Both the position numbers and the translations under genes were made by a program. Shown in pieces: positions 1 through 7,010 of a stretch of 64,000 nucleotides of DNA. The stretch's first letter is position 1. Each line of letters starts with the position of its first letter. The DNA is from Caballeronia choica (lineage in GTDB: Bacteria; Pseudomonadota; Gammaproteobacteria; Burkholderiales; Burkholderiaceae): the NCBI RefSeq assembly GCF_001544535.1, contig NZ_FCON02000037.1:1-64000 (forward strand), given 5' to 3'. The notes beneath the pieces are model-generated. The model did no database searches. It was not told where the DNA came from and worked only from the letters and a program-made list of their open reading frames with translations.

Positions 1-357
1 GCGCGCACGTCGCACCGCGACAGGGAGTGGAACAGCAGTCATTCATCCGTCTTGGCACTGCGTGCCCGACGACAGGTCTGCCAAGCGGTGAATTGAAGCA
101 TGCAGCAAGCACGAACATAGGATGTAGATATAGCGATGGGTTTCGGGTCTCGGTTTTGCCCGACGGGTGAGCGCGTTGCGCGAGGCTGGATGAATGACTG
201 CTGGTCCACTCCGTATGGCGGTGCGATGCCCGTGCCTCTTCTACATGCCAACAACGAGGAAACCCCGCTAACGACACTCCCCCGGTTGGACCACTCCGAC
301 ATAACGGGCTAGCGGCGCATGGCAAGGATTGGCGGTGGGAAGCTGCTTTCTTTGCTT

Positions 358-383
358 ACTTTCTTTGCAGCAGCAAAGAAAGT
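358..383. repeat. Perfect 11-bp hairpin in the repeat arm
   Basis: ACTTTCTTTGC (358-368) pairs with GCAAAGAAAGT (373-383) around the loop AGCA. The same hairpin occurs in both arms of the element at 50.2 and 50.7 kb. It is followed by a C/G-rich segment with its own small inverted motif (CCCCGGACAGGGG). Confidence 0.8.
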
Positions 384-433
384 GAGTCCCGCCCCGGACA
401 GGGGCAGAGCAAATAAACCACAAAGAAAACAAG

Positions 434-525
434 TTCCACAGAAGCCCGAGCACATCAAACGGCGTAAACCCCACCCAACTTCCACCGAAGCCCGAGCACA
501 TCAAACGGCGTAAACCCCACCCAAC
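434..525 (+). repeat. Two tandem 46-bp units in the repeat arm
   Basis: A 46-base unit beginning TTCCAC is present twice in direct tandem (434-479 and 480-525), nearly identical. The arms at 50 kb carry it once. This is a local expansion immediately upstream of kdpD. Confidence 0.85.
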
Positions 526-538
526 CCGAGCGCCAGCG

Positions 539-3352
539 ATGACCCCCTCCGATGTGCTGCAACGAGAAGACGAGCAGCGCCATCGCGGGCGCCTGAAGAT
601 CTTCTTCGGCGCGTCGGCGGGCGTCGGCAAGACGTATGCGATGCTGCAAGCCGCGCGCCGCCGCCACGACGAAGGCGACGACGTCGTGATCGGCACCGTT
701 GAGACGCACGGCCGCAGCGAAACGGCAGCGCTACTCGCGGGCCTCGAAGTCCTGCCGCAAACGACCATCGAGTACCACAACCGCACGCTAAGCGAATTCG
801 ACCTCGACGCAGCGCTCGCGCGCCATCCGCAACTGATCCTCGTCGACGAACTCGCGCATTCGAACGCCCCCGGCGCGCGGCACCTGAAGCGCTGGCAGGA
901 CGTGCAAGAGTTCATCGACGCGGGCATCGACGTGTACACGACCGTCAACGTCCAGCATCTGGAAAGCCTCAACGACGTCATCGGTCAGATCACCGGCATC
1001 CGCGTATTCGAGACGCTCCCCGACCGCGTGCTCGATGGCGCCGACGAAGTGACGCTCGTCGACCTGCCGCCCGAGGAACTGCTCGAACGGCTGAGCCAGG
1101 GCAAGGTCTACATGCCGCAGCAGGCCGAGCACGCGGTGCGCAATTTCTTTCGCAAGGGCAACCTGATCGCGCTGCGCGAACTCGCGCTGAGACGCACGGC
1201 CGATCGCGTCGATGCGCAGATGCGCGAGTATCGCGCCGACCGTTCGATCGAGCGCATCTGGCAGGCGCGCGACCGGCTGCTGGTGTGCGTCGGCCCGGGC
1301 AGCGACGCGCCGGCGCTCGTCCGCGCGGCCGCGCGTCTTGCCACGAGTCTCAAGGCCGACTGGATCGCCGCGTACGTCGAGACGCCGCGTCTGCAAAAGC
1401 TCCCCGGCGCCCGTCGCGAACGCACGATGCAGGCGCTCAAGTTCGCCGCCGAACTCGGTGCGGAGACGGTGACGCTCGCGGGCGCGGACGCCGTCGCGAC
1501 GCTGATCGGCTATGCGCAGGCGCGCAATGTGTCGACGCTGGTCGTGGGCGCTTCGTCACGGCGGGGCATGGCGCGGCTCCTGTTGCGGCCGTTCAGCGAA
1601 CGACTCGCCGAGCGCGCCGGCGACCTCGATCTCACGCTGATCCGCGCCAGCGACGGCGCGCGCAGCGCGGGCGCCATGTCGCCGAATGTGCCCGATGCCG
1701 CCGCGCGCGCGTGGCGCGATGCGCTGTCCGCGGCGCGCGAGCAGCGCTCGCCGCCGCGTGCGTACGCCTATGCCGGCGCGATTTGCGCGGCGGTCACGAT
1801 GGTCGCGAGCCTCGTGAGTGACCGCATCGATCTCGCCAATCTCGTGATGCTGTACTTGCTCGGCGTCGTGTTCACGGCGGTACGGCTCGGGCGCGGACCG
1901 GGCGTGATGCTGTCGTTCCTCTCCGTCGCGGCCTTCGATTTCTTCTTCGTGCCGCCGCGCATGTCGCTGTCGGTGGCGGATACGCAATACCTGCTGACGT
2001 TCGCCGGCATGCTGCTGACCTCGCTCGTGATCAGCCATCTCACGTCGAGCCTGCGGCGCGAGGCACGCATCGCCGAGAAGCGCGAGCGGCGCACGAGCGC
2101 GATGTACGCGATGGCCGGCGAACTGGGCGCGGCGCTCGCGACCGAGCAGATCGTCGGCATCGGCATGCGGCACGTGAGCGAAGTGTTCCGCGCGCAGGTC
2201 GCGATGCTCCTGCCCGACAGCGCCGATAAGGTGCGCCAGAAGCTCGACACGTTGGCCGACCGCGATTCGCAGGCGCCGCTGCTCGATGCGGGCGCGCTGG
2301 ATCTCGACGTCGGCCAGTGGGTCTACGACCAGCAGAAGCCGGCCGGCCGCGGCACCGACACGCTGCCCGCCGCAGCCGCGCTCTACTTGCCGCTGAAGGC
2401 GCCGATGAGCACGCGCGGCGTGCTGGCCGTGCTCACGCGCGATCCCGCCGAACTCGACGTGCCCGAGCACAAGCGCATGCTCGACACCTTCGCCGCGCAG
2501 ATCGCGCTCGCGCTGGAACGCGTGCATTACGTCGATATCGCCCGCGATGCGCTCGTCAGCATGGAGTCGGAGCGGCTGCGCAATGCGCTGCTGTCGGCGG
2601 TCTCGCACGACTTGCGCACGCCGCTCACGGCGATCGTCGGCTTCGCGTCGATGCTCGGCCGATCGAGCGGCGACACGCGTTCGCCCGCCAACGCCGAGCT
2701 GATCGAAGCGATCCACGACGAATCGCTGCGGATGGCGAGCATCGTCACCAACGTGCTCGACATGGCGCGCCTGCAGGCGGGCGGCTTGCGGCTGAACCGG
2801 CAATGGTCGCTGCTGGAGGAGACAGTCGGCGCGGCGCTCCGGGCGTGCCGGCGGACGCTCGGCGCGCGGGCCGTCGAGGTGCGCCTTCCCGCCGACTTGC
2901 CGCTCCTGCAACTCGACGCCGTGCTGATGGAGCGGCTCTTTTCGAACCTGCTGGAGAACGCCGCGAAATACACGCCCGCCGATTCGCGGCTCACGATCGG
3001 CGCGGAGCGTCTGGAAGCCGACGGCAAGCCTTTCGTGCGCGTCGATCTCGACGATACCGGTCCCGGACTGCCGCCCGGCATGGTCGACCGCGTGTTCGAG
3101 AAATTCACGCGCGGCGAGAAGGAGTCGGCGAAACCGGGCATCGGGCTCGGGCTCTCGATTTGCCGCGCGATCGTCGAGGCGCATGGCGGTACAATCGGCG
3201 CGGCCAACCGCGTGGACGAACACGGGCGCATCGAAGGCGCGCGCTTCTGGTTCACGCTGCCTGTCGATGCGCCGCCGCCCGCGCCGATCATCGAGGAAGA
3301 CGAACGCGACACGGCGGCGCCTGAACCGCCGGCATCGAAAACCACGACATGA
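539..3352 (+). CDS. kdpD: Sensor histidine kinase KdpD
   Basis: Osmosensitive K+ sensor kinase, 937 aa, normal family length. The N-terminal KdpD domain begins with a Walker A motif GASAGVGKT (residues 24-32), followed by a Walker B-like LILVDELAHSNAPG. A universal-stress-protein-like domain (about 250-370) leads into four closely spaced membrane segments (about 410-505, DUF4118 type), a GAF-like region, a HisKA domain with SHDLRTPL (His about 690) and an HATPase domain with DTGPGLPPG and GIGLGLSIC. It overlaps kdpE by ATGA, so the pair is translationally coupled. KdpD phosphorylates KdpE at low K+ or turgor. The start is the first ATG after the repeat terminus. No convincing Shine-Dalgarno sequence is visible; the upstream bases belong to the repeat, so coupling to kdpC may have been lost. 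Confidence 0.96.
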   Translation: MTPSDVLQREDEQRHRGRLKIFFGASAGVGKTYAMLQAARRRHDEGDDVVIGTVETHGRSETAALLAGLEVLPQTTIEYHNRTLSEFDLDAALARHPQLILVDELAHSNAPGARHLKRWQDVQEFIDAGIDVYTTVNVQHLESLNDVIGQITGIRVFETLPDRVLDGADEVTLVDLPPEELLERLSQGKVYMPQQAEHAVRNFFRKGNLIALRELALRRTADRVDAQMREYRADRSIERIWQARDRLLVCVGPGSDAPALVRAAARLATSLKADWIAAYVETPRLQKLPGARRERTMQALKFAAELGAETVTLAGADAVATLIGYAQARNVSTLVVGASSRRGMARLLLRPFSERLAERAGDLDLTLIRASDGARSAGAMSPNVPDAAARAWRDALSAAREQRSPPRAYAYAGAICAAVTMVASLVSDRIDLANLVMLYLLGVVFTAVRLGRGPGVMLSFLSVAAFDFFFVPPRMSLSVADTQYLLTFAGMLLTSLVISHLTSSLRREARIAEKRERRTSAMYAMAGELGAALATEQIVGIGMRHVSEVFRAQVAMLLPDSADKVRQKLDTLADRDSQAPLLDAGALDLDVGQWVYDQQKPAGRGTDTLPAAAALYLPLKAPMSTRGVLAVLTRDPAELDVPEHKRMLDTFAAQIALALERVHYVDIARDALVSMESERLRNALLSAVSHDLRTPLTAIVGFASMLGRSSGDTRSPANAELIEAIHDESLRMASIVTNVLDMARLQAGGLRLNRQWSLLEETVGAALRACRRTLGARAVEVRLPADLPLLQLDAVLMERLFSNLLENAAKYTPADSRLTIGAERLEADGKPFVRVDLDDTGPGLPPGMVDRVFEKFTRGEKESAKPGIGLGLSICRAIVEAHGGTIGAANRVDEHGRIEGARFWFTLPVDAPPPAPIIEEDERDTAAPEPPASKTTT

Positions 3353-4047
3353 GTGAACCCACCGTTACCGTCGTCCTGATCGAAGACGAGAAGCAGATTC
3401 GACGCTTCGTGCGCGTGTCGCTGGAAGCGGAGGGCATTGCCGTGCACGAGGCGCCGACCGGCAAGCAGGGGCTCGTCGAAGCGGCGACGAGGAAGCCCGA
3501 TCTCGTGATCGTCGATCTGGGCTTGCCGGACACCGACGGGATCGACGTGATTCGGGAGTTGCGAAGCTGGACCGAGTTGCCGGTGATCGTGCTGTCGGCG
3601 CGCACGCAGGAAGAGGAGAAGGTCGCCGCGCTCGATGCCGGTGCCGACGATTACCTGACGAAGCCCTTCGGCGTGTCGGAACTGATGGCGCGCATTCGCG
3701 CGCAACTGCGACGGCGCAATCAGGCGGCGGCGAGTGAGACGCCGCAGGTTTCTTTTGGGCCGGTCGTGGTGGATCTGGCGCTGCGGCAAGTGACGCGCGA
3801 TGGCGCGCTCGTGCATCTGACGCCGATCGAATATCGACTGCTCGCGACGCTCGTGCGGCATGCCGGGCGGGTGCTCACGCACCGGCAATTGCTGCGCGAG
3901 GTGTGGGGGCCGTCGCATGTGGAAAGCCACCACTATTTGCGTATTTATATGGCGCATCTGCGGCAGAAACTGGAGCGCGATGCGGCGCAGCCCGAGCATA
4001 TCGTGACGGAGACGGGCGTGGGGTATCGGCTGGTGGGGGCGGGTTAG
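3349..4047 (+). CDS. kdpE: KDP operon response regulator KdpE
   Basis: OmpR/PhoB-type response regulator, 232 aa. The receiver domain (about 8-120) has the acidic IEDE pocket, phospho-acceptor Asp56 in VIVDLGLPD, and the switch Lys in LTKPFG. The C-terminal winged helix (about 135-230) includes LTPIEYRLLATLV and VLTHRQLLREVWG. It starts inside the kdpD stop (ATGA), so it is co-translated. Its family role is activation of kdpFABC; those genes are not in the window. Confidence 0.96.
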   Translation: MSEPTVTVVLIEDEKQIRRFVRVSLEAEGIAVHEAPTGKQGLVEAATRKPDLVIVDLGLPDTDGIDVIRELRSWTELPVIVLSARTQEEEKVAALDAGADDYLTKPFGVSELMARIRAQLRRRNQAAASETPQVSFGPVVVDLALRQVTRDGALVHLTPIEYRLLATLVRHAGRVLTHRQLLREVWGPSHVESHHYLRIYMAHLRQKLERDAAQPEHIVTETGVGYRLVGAG

Positions 4048-4056
4048 GGCGCTGAA

Positions 4057-4096
4057 GTCATAGAAGCCGGAGCTTACGGCTCCTTTTGTTCCGATA
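4057..4096 (+). terminator. Weak hairpin with T-run after kdpE
   Basis: GGAGC and GCTCC flank a five-base loop and are followed by TTTTG at the convergent end of kdpE and the small minus-strand gene. The stem is short, so this is only a possible terminator; it overlaps the stop region of the opposing gene. Confidence 0.35.
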
Positions 4097-4337
4097 CCTT
4101 GATATACGGTTTTAGCTCTGGGTTAGTGATGGCTAGCAAGTTGAGCGTCGCACAGCCGAAACGGCGGGCGAACTCATCGTCGATCGTGTCGTTGTAGTCG
4201 GCTAGAGGAAGTTCCAGGGGGAACAAGCGTTGAGTGACCGCCAACACCTTCTGCACATCGATCGTGTATGACACCAGCGACTGGTTTTCTTCTGACCACA
4301 TCACGACAACGCAGCGCCTTTCGGTATTAGCGGGCAT
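4074..4337 (-). CDS. Small protein, third paralogue of a putative immunity family
   Basis: 87 aa, soluble and acidic, family not recognised. It shares a pattern with the two genes upstream: an N-terminal strand (VVVMW), a central LPLADYNDTIDDEFARRFG, and a C-terminal hydrophobic helix with NPELKPYI. It starts at TAATG, overlapping the stop of the preceding gene, so it is translationally coupled and is the last gene of the cluster. Immunity is inferred only from position, small size and tandem amplification behind a larger cysteine-tailed protein. An adaptor or chaperone is the main alternative. Confidence 0.75.
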   Translation of the reverse strand: MPANTERRCVVVMWSEENQSLVSYTIDVQKVLAVTQRLFPLELPLADYNDTIDDEFARRFGCATLNLLAITNPELKPYIKVSEQKEP

Positions 4338-4618
4338 TATTCGGGGCGCTTGATCGGTGCCCAGTCCATCGGCTCGGCCGTCGTGATTTGTAATTTTTCT
4401 CTTAGCCCAGGTTCACCCCCGGCGATCAACATGATGACGTACCCACCGATCTTGCGGGCGTCCTCGTCGGTAATTGCGTCATGCGAATCAAATGGCAAAT
4501 CGACGCTTACGCGTTGCTGAATTACTGGCTCCAGCTTTGACAAGAAGGTGGCACATCCTTTGAGGACGCCAGTCTCGGCGTCGAAGTACACGATTACCGC
4601 TCTATCTTGTGGCTTCAT
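4337..4618 (-). CDS. Small protein, second paralogue of a putative immunity family
   Basis: 93 aa. I chose the ATG at 4618 (MKPQDRAVIVYFD) because GGAG lies six bases upstream and because it aligns with the N-termini of the paralogues. The frame runs open back to 4675, but that stretch reads REIASRGVSKADKVAE, a relic of the C-terminal region of the larger upstream protein (REMAARGVSEGHEAE). The central motif LPFDSHDAITDEDARKIGG matches its neighbours. It is coupled to the downstream gene by TAATG. Function is unknown; immunity is inference. Confidence 0.75.
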   Translation of the reverse strand: MKPQDRAVIVYFDAETGVLKGCATFLSKLEPVIQQRVSVDLPFDSHDAITDEDARKIGGYVIMLIAGGEPGLREKLQITTAEPMDWAPIKRPE

Positions 4619-4680
4619 TTTAGTCTCCGCGACCTTATCAGCCTTGCTGACTCCGCGCGACGCTATCTCTCTCATGTCAT
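4619..4680 (-). pseudogene. Relic of the larger gene's 3' region
   Basis: On the minus strand this stretch resembles the large gene around 5118-5175 at both DNA and protein level: GATGACATGAGAGAGATAGC against GACGACGTGAGGGAGATGGC, then the RGVS codons. The similarity stops at CGGAG, which now serves as the ribosome binding site of the 4337-4618 gene. It looks like the trace of a duplication of a whole effector-tail plus immunity unit, followed by deletion. Confidence 0.6.
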
Positions 4681-4683
4681 CTT

Positions 4684-4704
4684 AAGGCCTACGGCGTGGG
4701 CCTT
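4684..4704 (-). other. Hairpin between the first and second small paralogues
   Basis: AAGGCC and GGCCTT form an inverted repeat with a short loop in the gap between the 4710-5003 and 4337-4618 genes. No T-run follows, so it may attenuate or protect RNA rather than terminate. Confidence 0.4.
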
Positions 4705-4709
4705 ATCAA

Positions 4710-5003
4710 TCAAGATTCGAAAGGTGATTTCTTTCCGCCGGCTGTCAGGTCCATGAGATTTTGCCCCGCGCCATTCGTTATTCGTGCGAGCGCGCGCAGT
4801 TCGGGATATTGGGACACAAGCGACATTAGTACTGTCCCGCCGACACGATGCGCCAATTCGTCATCGAGCGGTGCGTCTGGGCCAACCGGGAACTGAAAGA
4901 AGGGACGCAACCGGCTTGCATTGATTGCATCTTCGGATAACCAAAACTGCTTGACCTGCTGGGTGTCCGGGTCGTAGCGCGTAATCAAATATTGCGTTTT
5001 CAT
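4710..5003 (-). CDS. Small protein, first paralogue of a putative immunity family
   Basis: 97 aa. The ATG at 5003 (MKTQYLITRYDPDTQQ) was chosen because GAGG lies six bases upstream and because it overlaps the stop of the upstream gene as TGATG. The centre, FPVGPDAPLDDELAHRVGG, followed by a hydrophobic helix and QYPELRALARI, aligns with the two downstream paralogues. It is directly coupled to the cysteine-tailed protein, the position expected of a cognate immunity or partner protein. Family not recognised. Confidence 0.78.
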   Translation of the reverse strand: MKTQYLITRYDPDTQQVKQFWLSEDAINASRLRPFFQFPVGPDAPLDDELAHRVGGTVLMSLVSQYPELRALARITNGAGQNLMDLTAGGKKSPFES

Positions 5004-5917
5004 CAATAGCCTCGGCAGGATTGGTAGTTGGAAAAGGCGTTCTGTCGACAAAGCGCGTAGGTGCGAGGATCGTTATACATTGCGCCGATAAAATTGCATT
5101 GCTCGAGTTCGAATTCGTATTCCGAAAGACACTCCGCTTCGTGCCCTTCGCTGACGCCGCGTGCTGCCATCTCCCTCACGTCGTCGGACACTGTGCTCTC
5201 GCCCAATTCGAACGGCTGTGCATCGCCAAGTGGCGTTCGGACGTCGACTTCGTCCGAGTCGCTGAATATGCTCAAGTCGGGCGTATTGCTGTCAGCGTCC
5301 GCATCAGCCTCTTGTCCCCAACGCGAAAGGTCCGGCAAACCATATTTGCTGATCCAGCCCGCGCGAGCGAACGTGGGCAGCATACCTAGAGGATCGATCA
5401 GAACCGCGGCGTGCATGAACTTCTGGTTGATGCTGTCGTTCATCGCCTCGATGTCGGACCACGGCGTTTCGTTCGCCTGCAGCTCCGCAATCTGAGCCAG
5501 ATACCGTTCCTTTACGCTCGCGTAGCGTGGCGGATCGTAGTCTTCAACGCCCCAGAATGACGACGATGCGGGCTTCTTCGGCGGCCAGGCAATGCCGCCG
5601 CTGAGTATCGGCTTCTCGGGAATCACCACGACGCTGCCGCCGCGCACCATGTCCATCAGCGTCTGCACAACGGGTAGATCTCCGCCGCTCCTGGCAAGCC
5701 GATCGTGCCAGTGGAAATTCTCGCGGAGAAAAACGCGCACGCGCTTGACGAGTTCCGCATCCTTCGCCCATACATCGGCATAGGCCGACGCCGTGAATCT
5801 TTTGCCCGCTTCGACCGCTTCTTTTCGCTTCTCTTCGGGTTCGAACGTCATGTATCGCTCGCTGCTTCGATACAGCATATAGCGATGCCATGCGTCCGTT
5901 TTCAGTTCTGCCGCCAT
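5003..5917 (-). CDS. Cysteine-tailed protein, candidate secreted effector
   Basis: 304 aa. The ATG at 5917 (MAAELKTDAWHRY) is preceded by GGGGTG; the upstream open frame lacks coding character. There is no signal peptide or clear membrane segment. The middle contains PEKPILSGGIAWPPKKP and FWGVEDYDPPRY. The C-terminus has TPLGDAQPFE, an acidic stretch, then two C-x8-C pairs (CLSEYEFELEQC and CRQNAFSNYQSC) before a terminal RGY. I have seen similar cysteine-pair tails on beta-proteobacterial proteins near type VI secretion effectors, but I cannot name a family or catalytic site. It is first in a tightly coupled cluster with three small paralogues. Effector function is inference; no secretion genes are nearby. 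Confidence 0.72.
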   Translation of the reverse strand: MAAELKTDAWHRYMLYRSSERYMTFEPEEKRKEAVEAGKRFTASAYADVWAKDAELVKRVRVFLRENFHWHDRLARSGGDLPVVQTLMDMVRGGSVVVIPEKPILSGGIAWPPKKPASSSFWGVEDYDPPRYASVKERYLAQIAELQANETPWSDIEAMNDSINQKFMHAAVLIDPLGMLPTFARAGWISKYGLPDLSRWGQEADADADSNTPDLSIFSDSDEVDVRTPLGDAQPFELGESTVSDDVREMAARGVSEGHEAECLSEYEFELEQCNFIGAMYNDPRTYALCRQNAFSNYQSCRGY

Positions 5918-6263
5918 TGATGTTTCACCCCGATAAACGATGGCTTTGCGGATACAGAACGCTTGCAATCGGGATGACGATGGGCCTTGCGTTCGGTATC
6001 GGTTCAGACAATCAATGCCCGACGATACCGAACTTTCATCGGAAGAAATGTGAAGTTGTATGTTCCTTGGGTGCGATCGCGTCGAGACGGAATATCGCCT
6101 CTGCCGTTTTCGATGAGCGGTCTTGAAAGCGAAATAGGGCGTTCGTCGCGACTGTGGCAGGCCAGACGGAAGTGATAACAAGCCTGTCTGCGGGCGAGAA
6201 GGCCGGTGAACATTCGCTCCAGCCGACCCCCAAGTGCGTCCGACCGATTTCCACTCGACGTCC

Positions 6264-6929
6264 TCAGCAGATCGGCTCGGTACTCAAAACGCTGGTCAAA
6301 ACCTCCTCGATCCCCCCATCCCCACCAACAAACCCGATCATCCGTTCCTTCAACCCGCGCTTCAAACTCTCCACCGCCAGGCGCGCCACGTCTTCCCGCG
6401 ACACCGCCGGCGCATTCGCCACGCGTTCAGACGCCAGCGCGATCGTCCCGCGCGCGGGTTCATCCGAAAGCGGCCCCGGCCGCAGGATCACATACGGCAC
6501 GCCGCGCCGCTGAACGTAGTCGTCGCTTTCGTGCTTCATTCTCGAATAGTGCCTGAGCGCGAGCGGAGTGGCATCGGGCCAATAAGCCGAGAGCGCGCTG
6601 ATCACGACTAGCTGCTGCACGCGCCGGCGCTTCGCGTAATCGGCGGTGCGCTGCACGGCGTCGCGATCGATCAGGCGCTCCTCGTTCACCCCTTCCGATT
6701 CCGCCGACCCCGCGGCATAAATCACATGTGTGACATCGTCGAACGCGTGCGAGAAATCGTTCGTCAGGTCGCCGAGCACGATCTCCGCGCCGAGCGCGAC
6801 GAACTCAGGCTTGTGCGCGGACTTGCGCAACAGCGCCCTGAACGGAATGCCTTCGCCTTGCAACTGCCGCGCGATATGGCGGCCGGTGCGGCCGTGTGCG
6901 CCGATCAGCAAAACTTTCATCGCTTTCAT
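6264..6929 (-). CDS. NAD(P)-binding atypical SDR / NmrA-like protein
   Basis: 221 aa, with an N-terminal Rossmann signature VLLIGAHGRTGRHIA (glycine-rich loop near residues 8-14), then LGDLTN (cofactor-binding Asp) and VISALSAY. This is the layout of the atypical short-chain dehydrogenase family that includes NmrA-like and flavin-reductase-like proteins. The typical YxxxK motif is present only loosely (HYSRMKHESDDYV), so redox sensing or simple nucleotide binding is possible. The start is the ATG at 6929, with GAGGAG eight bases upstream; a TTG lies one codon earlier. It appears monocistronic. Confidence 0.85.
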   Translation of the reverse strand: MKAMKVLLIGAHGRTGRHIARQLQGEGIPFRALLRKSAHKPEFVALGAEIVLGDLTNDFSHAFDDVTHVIYAAGSAESEGVNEERLIDRDAVQRTADYAKRRRVQQLVVISALSAYWPDATPLALRHYSRMKHESDDYVQRRGVPYVILRPGPLSDEPARGTIALASERVANAPAVSREDVARLAVESLKRGLKERMIGFVGGDGGIEEVLTSVLSTEPIC

Positions 6930-7010
6930 CAATCACGCTCCTCGGTCGAGAAAAATGGACTTCAACGTTAGGCGATTTTCGCGAATTCTGCCGCCGGCGG
7001 TTTGCGTCGC

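Larger units (their letters stand above)
1..538 (+). repeat. Partial copy of a palindromic dispersed repeat (centre plus right arm)
   Basis: No gene is visible here. The sequence matches the 50104-50862 element: a centre (about 40-195), then an arm containing the TTTGC-rich hairpin, a segment encoding an apparent peptide on the minus strand, and the terminal motif CCCGAGCGCCAGCG at 525-538. The left arm would lie before the window. The terminal motif stops directly before the kdpD ATG at 539. The centre is inverted relative to the copy at 50 kb. Confidence 0.85.
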
